This document shows positions 1 through 7,715 of a DNA stretch of 11,050 bases, piece after piece. Position 1 is the first letter of the stretch. Each line of letters opens with the position of its first letter. Below the pieces are notes generated by a model that was given only the letters and a program-made list of their open reading frames with translations, was not told the DNA's origin and ran no database searches. Origin of the DNA: Deltaproteobacteria bacterium (lineage in GTDB: Bacteria > Myxococcota > Polyangia > Haliangiales > Haliangiaceae); contig JAGSPR010000212.1 of NCBI GenBank assembly GCA_018262455.1, positions 1 to 11,050 on the forward strand, in the 5' to 3' direction. Made by a program: the position numbers and the translations under genes.

Positions 1-31
1 GATGTGACCGCAGCGTTGCCGCACTCGCGAT

Positions 32-1519
32 CTAGTTCGCGACGACGAGGCGCTGCTCGCAGGGCTTGGCGTTCTCGTCCTGGCCACGGCCGGGAATCTT
101 CATCGGATCGGCGTCGATCGAGGCGAGCTCCTGGCGGAGCTTGCGGAGGATCAGCTGGTCGAGCTTGCCGCTCGAGAAGTCCTGGTGCGTCCCACCGCAC
201 GACGACTTCGGGTCACCGCCGCCGACCGACTGCGGACCGGCGCCTCCGCGCAGCACGAACATGTTGCTGGCACCGGTGAACTGGGCCATCTGCCGCATCA
301 CGACCTGACCGAGCTCGTCCATGCCCGAGGCGGCCACCGTGTAGAGCTTGATGCCACGGCTCGCGGCGCGCCGCGCGGCGTCGGCGTACGTGCGCTCCTG
401 GGCGTAGAACTGCGGGGGCGCATCGGCGATCACGACGACCATGCGCGTCACCGCGTCGCCACGCCACTGGAGCTTGTCCAGCGCGGCCGTCAGGCCGGCG
501 TGCATGTCCTCGGGCGTGTCGCCGCCGCCGTCCGCGGAGATGTTCGCGACGCTGGCCGAGAACGCCTTGAGATCCGACGAGAACGGGAACGTACGCGTGA
601 GCAAGCAGTCGCTGCGGTCCTTGTACTCGACGAGGCCGATCCGGACGTCGGTCTGCGCGGTCGAGAGCTGAGCGGAGACCGCCTGGATCGTCGTCTTGAC
701 GGCGTCGATCTCCTCGGCCATCGAGCCGGTCGTGTCGAGCACGAACGCGAGATCGATCTGGCGCTTCGCGGGAAGCACCCGCGCGGTGTCGAGCGTCAGC
801 TTGACGACCCCGTCGAGGTCCTTCGCCGAGAACTTCGCGCTGGCCGTCGTGCCGTTGCACGAGGCGTTCGCCGTGAGCTGACCCGAGAGGCCCATCGCGG
901 CAGGGAACAGCAGCGCCCTGCCCGAGGCCATCGTGACGAGGTTGGCTTGCCCACCCCCGCTGACGGTGATCATGCAGTTCGGCACCGGCTTGCCGTCCTT
1001 GTCCGCGACGACCAGGAACTGGCGGGCGCCGATCTCGAGCTTGCCCTTCGTCGAGCTCGCCGCCATCCACTTCACGTAGTCGCGGAAGTTCGCGTTGTCA
1101 TCCCACTCGCCGGCGCGCACGCCGCTCGGCTGCTGTTGCATCGGCGGCCGCGGAGGCGGGGGCGGCATCCGGCCAGGCGATCCGGCCGGCGGCGCTCCGC
1201 CCGTGACGGCGGGGGAAGGCGGCGGGCTCGGCCGGCGCGACATCTCCGCTGCGCCCATCGGTGCCGCGGGGGCGTCCTCCTCGCTTGGCACGCTGCGCTT
1301 GGCCCTGGAGGGCGCGCCGCCACCGCCGCGGGTCGCGACGCGGCCGTCGGCCATCTCCTGGCCTCCACAGCCCTGGCCGCGTTCGATGATCGGGCCGAGC
1401 TTCGAGGTCGCGATCTGGTTGGGCTTCCCGGTGTCCTTGGTGTCGACCGAGGGCGCGGCGCTCGAGACGGCGCACGCGAGGGGAACGAGAGGCAAGAGAC
1501 CGAACAGCAACTGGCGCAT
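32..1519 (-). CDS. von Willebrand factor A domain lipoprotein/secreted protein
   Basis: This 495-residue protein is probably exported and surface- or periplasm-facing. The N-terminus MRQLLFGLLPLVPLAC is a short hydrophobic signal ending in Cys16; the lipobox (PLAC) is imperfect, so lipidation is likely but not certain. Residues about 60-135 are low-complexity and rich in Gly, Pro and Arg. Residues about 160-245 look like a beta-sandwich (carboxypeptidase-regulatory or Ig-like). Residues about 254-430 form a vWA domain: DTTGS at 262-266 is the MIDAS loop, GGGDTPED around 331-338 supplies the distal Thr, and VIADAPP around 363-369 the third metal-site Asp. vWA domains bind proteins through a divalent metal; the partner here is unknown. 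I chose the ATG at 1519 because it begins the signal peptide; a TTG at 1543 would add eight unlikely residues. No clear Shine-Dalgarno precedes it. The gene lies 122 nt downstream of the ferritin-like gene and may have its own promoter. Confidence 0.9.
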   Translation of the reverse strand: MRQLLFGLLPLVPLACAVSSAAPSVDTKDTGKPNQIATSKLGPIIERGQGCGGQEMADGRVATRGGGGAPSRAKRSVPSEEDAPAAPMGAAEMSRRPSPPPSPAVTGGAPPAGSPGRMPPPPPRPPMQQQPSGVRAGEWDDNANFRDYVKWMAASSTKGKLEIGARQFLVVADKDGKPVPNCMITVSGGGQANLVTMASGRALLFPAAMGLSGQLTANASCNGTTASAKFSAKDLDGVVKLTLDTARVLPAKRQIDLAFVLDTTGSMAEEIDAVKTTIQAVSAQLSTAQTDVRIGLVEYKDRSDCLLTRTFPFSSDLKAFSASVANISADGGGDTPEDMHAGLTAALDKLQWRGDAVTRMVVVIADAPPQFYAQERTYADAARRAASRGIKLYTVAASGMDELGQVVMRQMAQFTGASNMFVLRGGAGPQSVGGGDPKSSCGGTHQDFSSGKLDQLILRKLRQELASIDADPMKIPGRGQDENAKPCEQRLVVAN

Positions 1520-1559
1520 GGTGCAGTCGAACGCGCAGGTCAACTCGTCGGTCTGTCAG

Positions 1560-1572
1560 CGCGGCAGCCGCG
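1560..1572 (-). other. Short GC hairpin between ferritin-like and vWA genes
   Basis: CGCGG and CCGCG form a perfect 5-bp stem around a 3-nt loop in the 122-nt gap between the ferritin-like stop (1642) and the vWA start (1519). No T-run follows on the minus strand, so it does not meet the usual rho-independent terminator pattern. It could be a weak pause or regulatory hairpin, or a chance feature of GC-rich DNA. I see nothing else convincing in this gap. Confidence 0.2.
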
Positions 1573-1641
1573 TAACACGCTGGAAGGTCGGTGCCGAGGT
1601 TTCCTTACCCCAGGCTCGGTCGTCGCGCAGCTCGCTCCGGC

Positions 1642-2358
1642 TCAGCCGATCTTGCGCTCGAGCTCGTCGAGGAATCGCGCCCCGTCGGAGGTATCGATGC
1701 CGATCGCGTCGAGCCCCGGCAACAGGACCTCGCGCATGCCGGCGAGGAATGCCTCGCGGCGCCCGGCGACTGGCAGCGTCCCGTAGCGCTGCATCGTCAG
1801 CTCGTCGCCGATGATCGGCGTGGGCTTGAACAGGTCCTCGCGCACGGTCCCCGCGAACATGTCGGGCAGGTAGCCGCCAAGCCACGCTCGCTGGGTGTCG
1901 TCGATCGGATGCGTGGCGAGGAAGCGCCAACCGAGACGGCTGTGCTGGACCTCGTCGGCGAGGATCGTCCGGACGGCCCGACGGATCGCGGTGTCATCGA
2001 TCTCGTCGGCACCGGCGGTCACCACCACTGCGTTGGCGGTCTCGGTGATGCAGCAGAACGCGACCAGCTCGTAGACCACCCGATCGCGCAGCTCGAATTC
2101 CTTTGGCGCGATCTCGGTGACCTCGGGCTCACGCGGCAACGCCACGAGACCACCGAACCGCTCGGAGATCTCGGCGCACAGCCGGACGTGGTCGTGCTCC
2201 TGCGTCGTCGCCAGGCGCGCGATCGCGACCAGCTCTCGATCGAGGCCGCAGGTCTCCATCCGGCCCGCCAGACGCTCGAAGCGCGCCGCAGCAGCGTGTT
2301 CGAGCCCGGCGCGATACGCCCACCGAGCGGCGAGCTCGGCTCGCGTCTCGTCATCCAT
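1642..2358 (-). CDS. Ferritin-like diiron protein
   Basis: A 238-residue soluble helical protein with no signal peptide, so probably cytoplasmic. The order of carboxylate and His ligands matches the ferritin-like four-helix diiron fold: Glu20 on helix 1 (GLEHAAAARF), E54-x-x-H57 on helix 2 (QEHDH), Glu106 on helix 3 (CITETAN), and E136-x-x-H139 on helix 4 (DEVQHSR). All six ligands are present, so an active dinuclear iron (or Mn/Fe) centre is expected. The spacing suits the diiron oxygenase/rubrerythrin-like superfamily rather than an iron-storage ferritin, but the sequence does not reveal the substrate. The C-terminal part (residues about 150-238) is outside the metal core. The ATG at 2358 is the only sensible start, although no good Shine-Dalgarno is visible. 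It follows the small lipoprotein gene by 28 nt, so the two may be co-transcribed. Confidence 0.85.
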   Translation of the reverse strand: MDDETRAELAARWAYRAGLEHAAAARFERLAGRMETCGLDRELVAIARLATTQEHDHVRLCAEISERFGGLVALPREPEVTEIAPKEFELRDRVVYELVAFCCITETANAVVVTAGADEIDDTAIRRAVRTILADEVQHSRLGWRFLATHPIDDTQRAWLGGYLPDMFAGTVREDLFKPTPIIGDELTMQRYGTLPVAGRREAFLAGMREVLLPGLDAIGIDTSDGARFLDELERKIG

Positions 2359-2386
2359 GGCTAGCCGGCATGGCGACTGGGGGAGC

Positions 2387-2758
2387 TCAGCTCCAGCCCG
2401 CCGCGCCGCTTCCCGAGCCCTCGCCCTTCTTGGCGGTGACCTTCTTCTTCACCACCGGCTTGGGCTCGGTCTTGGGGTCGGCCTTGGCAGGCGCGGGATC
2501 GGGCTCCGCGACCTTCGCGGCCGGATCGGGCTTGGCCGGCTCCGCCTTGGCGGGCTCCACCGGATCCGCCTTCGGGGGCTCGGCCTTCGGGGGCTCGGCC
2601 TTCACGGGATCCGGCGTGGCCGGCTTGGGATCGGCGGCCGTGGTCGCCGGCTTGGGATCGGCCGCGGTCTCCGCCTTCTTCTCGCATCCTGCGAGCCCCG
2701 CTGCAGCCATGCCACCGACGACGAGAACATTGTAGAGCTTGCGAATCTTGAAGGTCAT
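2387..2758 (-). CDS. Small Pro/Lys/Ala-rich lipoprotein
   Basis: A 123-residue predicted lipoprotein. The N-terminus has a basic segment (MTFKIRKLYN), a hydrophobic core and the lipobox LAGC with Cys25 as the lipid-modified residue. Position +2 is Glu, which by E. coli rules would favour the outer membrane. The remaining ~98 residues are almost wholly Pro, Lys, Ala, Asp, Glu and Thr, in short repeats such as AEPPK and ADPKPAT, ending in a Lys-rich segment (VVKKKVTAKK) and a Gly/Ser tail. Such a chain is probably extended and unfolded and could span part of the periplasm or contact peptidoglycan; no enzymatic domain is visible. I chose the ATG at 2758 because it starts the signal peptide and has AGGA just upstream; the reading frame extends to 2821, but those codons look non-coding. 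A palindrome lies 46 nt upstream of the start. Confidence 0.85.
   Translation of the reverse strand: MTFKIRKLYNVLVVGGMAAAGLAGCEKKAETAADPKPATTAADPKPATPDPVKAEPPKAEPPKADPVEPAKAEPAKPDPAAKVAEPDPAPAKADPKTEPKPVVKKKVTAKKGEGSGSGAAGWS
2571..2600 (-). repeat. Exact 15-bp tandem duplication in lipoprotein gene
   Basis: Two adjacent identical 15-bp units (2571-2585 and 2586-2600; TTCGGGGGCTCGGCC on the plus strand) encode the repeated AEPPK peptide in the low-complexity tail. The unit length keeps the reading frame, so copy number could vary by slippage without breaking the protein. Confidence 0.85.
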
Positions 2759-2803
2759 GGTTCCTGTGCCCTGGTTGGGGAAGTCAGAGGATACAACGGA
2801 CCT

Positions 2804-2821
2804 GTGCGCCGATCGGCGCAC
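2804..2821. promoter_or_regulatory. 18-bp perfect palindrome, candidate operator or 3' hairpin
   Basis: GTGCGCCGATCGGCGCAC is self-complementary over all 18 bases. It lies in the 186-nt gap between the Cys-rich lipoprotein stop (2945) and the Pro/Lys lipoprotein start (2758), 46 nt upstream of the latter. That position suits a repressor or activator site near a promoter. As RNA it could also fold into a strong hairpin ending the upstream operon, but no T-run follows on the minus strand. The regulator is unknown. Confidence 0.45.
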
Positions 2822-2829
2822 GAATTCCG

Positions 2830-2841
2830 GGTCTCGAGACC
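2830..2841. promoter_or_regulatory. 12-bp perfect palindrome beside the 18-bp one
   Basis: GGTCTCGAGACC is a perfect 12-bp palindrome 8 bp from the 18-bp palindrome in the same gap. Two adjacent dyads suggest a compound control region, though short palindromes arise by chance in GC-rich DNA. Confidence 0.3.
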
Positions 2842-2944
2842 TGGGGGGGCGATCGTGGTGACCCGGGTGGGAGATCGAGCCGGACCCATGCTAGGGCCAC
2901 GAGCCCAAGCCGCCACGTGACCTCGGTGTCGTGCAGCGACCCGG

Positions 2945-3807
<863 letters not shown>

Positions 3808-3808
<1 letters not shown>

Positions 3809-4842
3809 CAATGGTCTCCCTTGAGGTGGGCGAGTAGCTCGCGTGCATCATCGACGTTCGCGCCGGCAGGAAAGCGCTGGAGGTAGTTCTTGAGCAGGCC
3901 TTCGGCGCGGGTGTCGTGGCGGTCGGCGGCGAGCCGGCTTGCCGCGAACAGCGCGACCTCGGCCCACCGGGTGGTGCCACGCGACAGCGCGAGGTACCCC
4001 GCGAGTGCCGCTGCGGGGTCGCGGACCTCGAGCGCCTGCATCCGTTCGTATTGAGTCCGTGCGATCTCAGGCTGCTCGGAATCGAGCAGGTGCGCGTCCG
4101 TCGACTTTGCCTTCACGTCGGACGGCTCGGTGCGTCGGGTGTCGCCACGCCGGGTATCACTCCGCCGCGTAGCCGGCTTCGAGTCCACGACGGGCTCGTC
4201 GACCGTCGCGGTCTCCACCACCGCGGGCTCCGCCGCGACGACCTGCGACGGCTGCTGCGAGGTCCAGCGCTGGCCCGCCCGGAGCTGCACGGTGCCCCCG
4301 CGATACTGGACCTCGACGATGCCGTGGTCGACCTCGACGGTGGCGCGCTCGTCACTGCGTGCGACCCGGAACCGCGTCCCGATGACCCGCACGACCGTGT
4401 CTCCCGCCACCACCACGAACGGCGGACGCGAGCCGCGCGGCGCGATCGAGAACCAGGCCGCGCCATGCTCGAGCAGCGCACTCTGCTTCTCGAGATCCCG
4501 GCTCATCACGACCGCGCTGTCGGCGTCGAGCGTGACGTGGGCGTCGCCGAACATCACTGCCGACGACGCGGCGCCCGAGACGACGCGCATCGGTTGACCA
4601 TCCGCCTGACCAGTGGACCCCGCATCGGGGCTCTCCGAGCCACGGCCAAACAACACGAGCGCGAGCGCCGCGAACGCGAGCGCCGGCACCGCGGCCCAGA
4701 GCCATGGCCGGCTTCGCGCAACGGACACCACGCGTGTTGGGTCGCTGTCCATCCGTGTCCACAGGCCACGCTCGACGCGAGCCCAGCTCAGATCGGACAA
4801 GGGCTCCACGGGCGGCGGCCCCAGACGGTCCTGGTCGTTCAT
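3808..4842 (-). CDS. FecR-domain membrane protein, probable anti-sigma factor
   Basis: A 344-residue single-pass membrane protein. Residues 1-46 are the likely cytoplasmic part (with LSWARVERGLWTRMD, a segment resembling short sigma-binding regions), and residues about 47-66 are a transmembrane helix. The periplasmic FecR-type beta domain covers about 82-195, with the typical GAAWFSIAP, PFVVVAGDTVVRVIGTRFRV and GGTVQLRAGQRW stretches. A charged linker (about 225-245) carries three imperfect DTRR repeats. The last ~85 residues are helical and TPR-like (YERMQALEV...LKNYLQRFP...). FecR proteins sense an outer-membrane or periplasmic signal and control a cognate ECF sigma factor; here the sigma gene is immediately upstream with an ATGA overlap. 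A strong GGAGG lies 6 nt before the ATG. Neither a ferric-siderophore receptor nor a zinc-type anti-sigma motif is present, so the signal is unknown. Confidence 0.92.
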
Positions 4843-5480
4843 CGTTCACCTCCATCCAGCTCGGCGAGATAGCTCGCGAGTACTTCATCCTTGGCTGCGC
4901 GCTTCATCAGGTCCTTGCGAGCGCGCCACACCCGGGTCTTGACCGCGACCACACTGGCCTCGGTAAGTTGCGCGACCTCCGCGAGCGAGCGGCCGTCGAT
5001 CACGGCGAGCGCGAACGCGATCCGATGCTTGGGATCGAGACGGTCGAGCGCCGCATAGAGCCGGCGAGCGGCGAGCCGCATCTGGACCTGGCGACGGGTG
5101 TCGGCATCGCTCGGGAGCACGTCCTCGACCAACGCGAGGTCGACCGCGACCGGGCGGCGGCGGCTGATCGCGAGGTACGCCGAGCGCGTCGCGATCGTCT
5201 GGCACCACCTCGCCAGCGTGCTGTCGCCCCGGAACGACGGCAGCGCACGGAAGATCTCGAGAAAGGAATCCTGGATCAGATCCTCGAGATCGCGGTTCGC
5301 ACCCAGGATCCTGAACAGCGCGTGGTGGACCGCGGCGCGCTGGGCCAGGAAGAGCTGGCGCTGGGCATCGCGGTCCCCCGACGAGGCCCGCCGGGCCAGG
5401 TCGATGTCATGCTCGCGAACGGTGACAGCAGGCGCAGTTCCCACGTTGTCATAGTGGGCCGCGCGCGAAAAAAGTCGCAA
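4839..5480 (-). CDS. ECF-family RNA polymerase sigma factor
   Basis: A sigma-70 family factor of the ECF group, of usual length (213 residues from a TTG at 5480, or 201 from a GTG at 5444). Region 2 spans about residues 25-109, with DLEDLIQDSFLEIFRAL (64-80, core polymerase binding) and FRGDSTLARWCQTIATRSAYLAIS in the -10 recognition part. Region 4 spans about 139-192, with LDPKHRIAFALAVIDGRSLAEVAQL and the helix-turn-helix ending VKTRVWRARKDL, which contacts the -35 element. Regions 1 and 3 are absent, as expected. It would direct polymerase to a small regulon and be held inactive by the adjacent FecR-type protein, whose start overlaps its stop. The start is uncertain: neither TTG 5480 (4 nt after the upstream stop) nor GTG 5444 has a clear Shine-Dalgarno. 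The conserved part begins near residue 25, so the GTG start would be compatible. Confidence 0.93.
   Translation of the reverse strand: MRLFSRAAHYDNVGTAPAVTVREHDIDLARRASSGDRDAQRQLFLAQRAAVHHALFRILGANRDLEDLIQDSFLEIFRALPSFRGDSTLARWCQTIATRSAYLAISRRRPVAVDLALVEDVLPSDADTRRQVQMRLAARRLYAALDRLDPKHRIAFALAVIDGRSLAEVAQLTEASVVAVKTRVWRARKDLMKRAAKDEVLASYLAELDGGER
4846..4853 (-). promoter_or_regulatory. Strong Shine-Dalgarno for the FecR-type gene
   Basis: GGAGGTGA on the minus strand lies within the last codons of the sigma factor gene, with GGAGG six bases from the ATG at 4842. With the ATGA stop/start overlap, it fixes the FecR start and predicts balanced, coupled production of sigma and anti-sigma factor. 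Confidence 0.8.
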
Positions 5481-5484
5481 CTAT

Positions 5485-6417
5485 TCACAGGCCTACATCG
5501 GCCGCCACGAACAAACCCAGTGCCAACGCGACATCCGGCACCACGAACACCTCACCGTTGCCTACCAGCTTGGGGTAGGCCGGTGTGCCGACCACGGCGT
5601 CGACATCGAACGAGCCCCCTACACTCCAGTGGTCGCCAAACCGGCGACGCACCCACAGCCCACCCCGGAACGCCGCCAGGGTCGCGTCATCGGCACGCGT
5701 CATCCCGTTCTCGATCCCGGCAAACGAAGACCGCATGACGCCGACCGCGAGGTGCGGCTCGAGGTCCCAGCCGTGCCGCTCGACCGTCCAGCTGGCCAGC
5801 CCGAAAACCGCCCAGTCGGACCACGTCCCCCTGAAGCCGGCGCGATCGATCGCGGTGGTCGTGCCGATATCGCCCGCCACCCCGAATCGCCAGCCGCGCG
5901 CCATCCACGGCCGCACGACCGCGGCGCCGGTGGCGCGCGCGCCCAGATCGGTGGTCGAGCCGCGCGTCACGCGGGCCGAGATCCCGGCCTGGATCCGGAC
6001 CTCCACGGCGGTCTCGTCGGTCGCCGGGGTGACCGGGACCGGCTCCTCGACCGGCGGTGGCAGGCGCATCAAGGTCTTGATCGTCAACGCGGCGGCTGCC
6101 GCGCCGACCGGATCGAGCGCACCTGCCCTTCCCGCGCGGTGTTCCGCATCACCGCGCTCGCGATCGAACACGACGAGGTCGCCGTCCTGTCGCCACACCA
6201 CGAAGCGCGCCTCGCGCACGGTCGCCAGCGTGCCGGCCGCGACCAGATCCGAGGGTGGCTCACGCTGGACGATCACCTCGAGGTGCCACGGCGACAGCGT
6301 GCTCGCGACCGCGCGCATGAGCTCGGGATCCGGATCGGCGAGCACCACGCGGGCATTGCTCGGCCCCGCCTGCGCAGCCGCGGTGAACATCAGCAGCAGG
6401 ACCAGCGCAGCTCGCAT
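5485..6417 (-). CDS. Exported beta-rich protein, probable outer-membrane component
   Basis: A 310-residue protein with a clear signal peptide (MRAALVLLLMFTAAAQA, cleaved before GPS). An N-terminal segment (about 20-120) contains ARVVLADPDPELMRAVASTLSPWHLEVIV and resembles no enzyme I know. A Pro/Glu linker (PPPVEEPVPVTPATDE) follows, then about 165 residues of alternating hydrophobic/polar strands rich in Gly and aromatics (VRIQAGISARV, WRFGVAGDIG, WAVFGLASWTV, FRGGLWVRRRFGDHWSVGGSF), the pattern of a small outer-membrane beta-barrel. The final residue is Leu rather than the usual Phe, so the barrel call is tentative. The ATG at 6417 begins the signal peptide and has a weak GGGG upstream. A GTG at 6480 overlapping the ligase stop (GTGA) would add 21 residues and is an alternative. 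It sits 4 nt before the sigma factor's furthest start, suggesting it is part of the sensing cassette. Confidence 0.75.
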   Translation of the reverse strand: MRAALVLLLMFTAAAQAGPSNARVVLADPDPELMRAVASTLSPWHLEVIVQREPPSDLVAAGTLATVREARFVVWRQDGDLVVFDRERGDAEHRAGRAGALDPVGAAAAALTIKTLMRLPPPVEEPVPVTPATDETAVEVRIQAGISARVTRGSTTDLGARATGAAVVRPWMARGWRFGVAGDIGTTTAIDRAGFRGTWSDWAVFGLASWTVERHGWDLEPHLAVGVMRSSFAGIENGMTRADDATLAAFRGGLWVRRRFGDHWSVGGSFDVDAVVGTPAYPKLVGNGEVFVVPDVALALGLFVAADVGL

Positions 6418-6476
6418 CGTGTGCCCCAAGCCTAGACCAAACCGGGGCAACCGCGCGCGGTCCTGGCCACCCAGGC

Positions 6477-7715
6477 TCACGCCGGCGGTCGGCGCGCGAT
6501 CGAGGCGCGCGCCACGTCGACATCAGAGAACACGAGCTCGCGGCCCGCGATCTCCTGGACGCGCTCGTGGCCCTTGCCGGCGATCACGACGACGTCCTCG
6601 GGATCTGCCATGGCGACCGCGAGCGCGATGGCCGCGGCTCGATCGAGCTCCTCGATCCAGCGCGCGCGCGGGATCGGCGCGCCGGTGCGAACCTCGGCGG
6701 CGATCGCGGCCGGATCCTCGTGGCGGGGGTTGTCGGTCGTGAGGATCGCGATGTCCGCGCGCTCGTCCACGATCGCGGCCATCTCGGGGCGCTTGCCACG
6801 ATCCCGACCGCCACCGCACCCGAACACGCAGATCACCTGCCGGCGGCACAGCTCGCGCGCTGTCGTCAGCGTGCCGACGAGCCCGTCGGGCGTGTGGGCG
6901 TAGTCGACCACCACGAGCGGCCGCTCTCCGACGACCTCGAACCTGCCCGGCACCCCGGCGAAGCCTTCGAGCCCGCGGCGGATCACCTGCGCCGGATAGC
7001 CGGCCGCGCGGCAGGCGAGCGCCGCCGCGAGGGCGTTCTGGGCATGGACGCCGCCGGAGATCGCGAGCTCGATCGCGCCGTCGAGCTCGCGCGCAAATGC
7101 CGACGGCACGAGCACGATGCGCGTCGCCCCGGGCCGGACCTCGACCGCCGCCGCGGCCAGCGTGCACGCCGGGTCGCGTACGGAGTACGTCTCGATCTCG
7201 ACGCCTGGAGCGATCACCTCGCGCAGCAGGGCCGACGACGGATCATCCTGATTGAGCACTGCTCGCGCCCCGGGGTTGAGTGCCATGAACAGCTGCGCCT
7301 TCGCAGCGAGATAGGCCTCGGGGCTACCGTGCATGTCGAGGTGATCACGGGTCAGGTTCGTGAATACCGAGATGTCCGGCGGCCACTGGCGCGCGATCCC
7401 AGCAGCGAGCGCCTTCGAGGTGACCTCGAGCGCCAAGGTGCGCCCGCCCCGCTCGACCGCGCGTTCGGCGGTGCCGAGGAACTCCTCCATCGGGGTCGGC
7501 GCCGGGATCAGCTCGTCTCCGACCCACGCCCCGACGGTCGTCACCCTCGCCGCGATCTCTCCGGAGGCGGCGACGATCGCGGCGACCATCGACGTCGTCG
7601 TGGTCTTGCCGTTCGTACCGGTCGTCGCGACCGTGCGTAGCCGCGCCCGCGCGGCCGCGAACCGGTGCTCGATCGCGGGCTTACTCGTGGCGCGGCTCCC
7701 ACTGGTTGCACTCAC
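6477..7715 (-). CDS. MurE-like Mur ligase lacking the N-terminal domain
   Basis: An ATP-dependent amide ligase of the Mur family, 412 residues against roughly 490-500 for standard MurE. Visible motifs are the P-loop GTNGKTTT (33-40), EVTSKAL (97-103, where MurE usually has EVSSHAL), FTNLTRDHLDMHG (118-130), the carbamylated-Lys motif AKAQLF (Lys139), NQDD (155-158), GVPGRFEVV (254-262), DYAHTPDG (271-278), FGCGGGRDRGKRP (298-310), DNPRHEDP (328-335) and IAGKGHE (378-384). DNPR is the meso-diaminopimelate recognition motif of MurE. The central ATPase and C-terminal domains are therefore complete, but the ~90-residue N-terminal domain that binds the UDP part of the substrate is missing. The GTG at 7715 is the only reasonable start and overlaps the upstream lipoprotein gene by 35 nt; an upstream extension has no support. 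It is unlikely to be the housekeeping murE, since no other cell-wall genes adjoin it. The substrate is unknown. Confidence 0.9.
   Translation of the reverse strand: MSATSGSRATSKPAIEHRFAAARARLRTVATTGTNGKTTTTSMVAAIVAASGEIAARVTTVGAWVGDELIPAPTPMEEFLGTAERAVERGGRTLALEVTSKALAAGIARQWPPDISVFTNLTRDHLDMHGSPEAYLAAKAQLFMALNPGARAVLNQDDPSSALLREVIAPGVEIETYSVRDPACTLAAAAVEVRPGATRIVLVPSAFARELDGAIELAISGGVHAQNALAAALACRAAGYPAQVIRRGLEGFAGVPGRFEVVGERPLVVVDYAHTPDGLVGTLTTARELCRRQVICVFGCGGGRDRGKRPEMAAIVDERADIAILTTDNPRHEDPAAIAAEVRTGAPIPRARWIEELDRAAAIALAVAMADPEDVVVIAGKGHERVQEIAGRELVFSDVDVARASIARRPPA

Noticed and set aside
185..1786. Long plus-strand open frame (533 codons) opposite the vWA and ferritin-like genes
   Set aside because: It is Arg/Gly/Ala-rich with no domain, spans two convincing minus-strand genes and their gap, and is the typical antisense artefact of GC-rich coding DNA.
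2117..2920. Plus-strand Leu/Gly/Arg-repeat frame over the Pro/Lys lipoprotein
   Set aside because: Its repeats are the antisense image of the Pro/Lys/Ala codons; the minus frame has a lipobox and a start site.
6567..7640. Plus-strand open frame of 357 codons opposite the Mur ligase
   Set aside because: The minus strand carries every Mur ligase motif in order; the plus frame is a low-complexity Arg/Asp shadow.
6477..7715. Housekeeping murE of the dcw cluster
   Set aside because: The N-terminal domain is missing, the conserved SSHAL motif is changed, and no murF, mraY, murD or ftsI neighbours are present.
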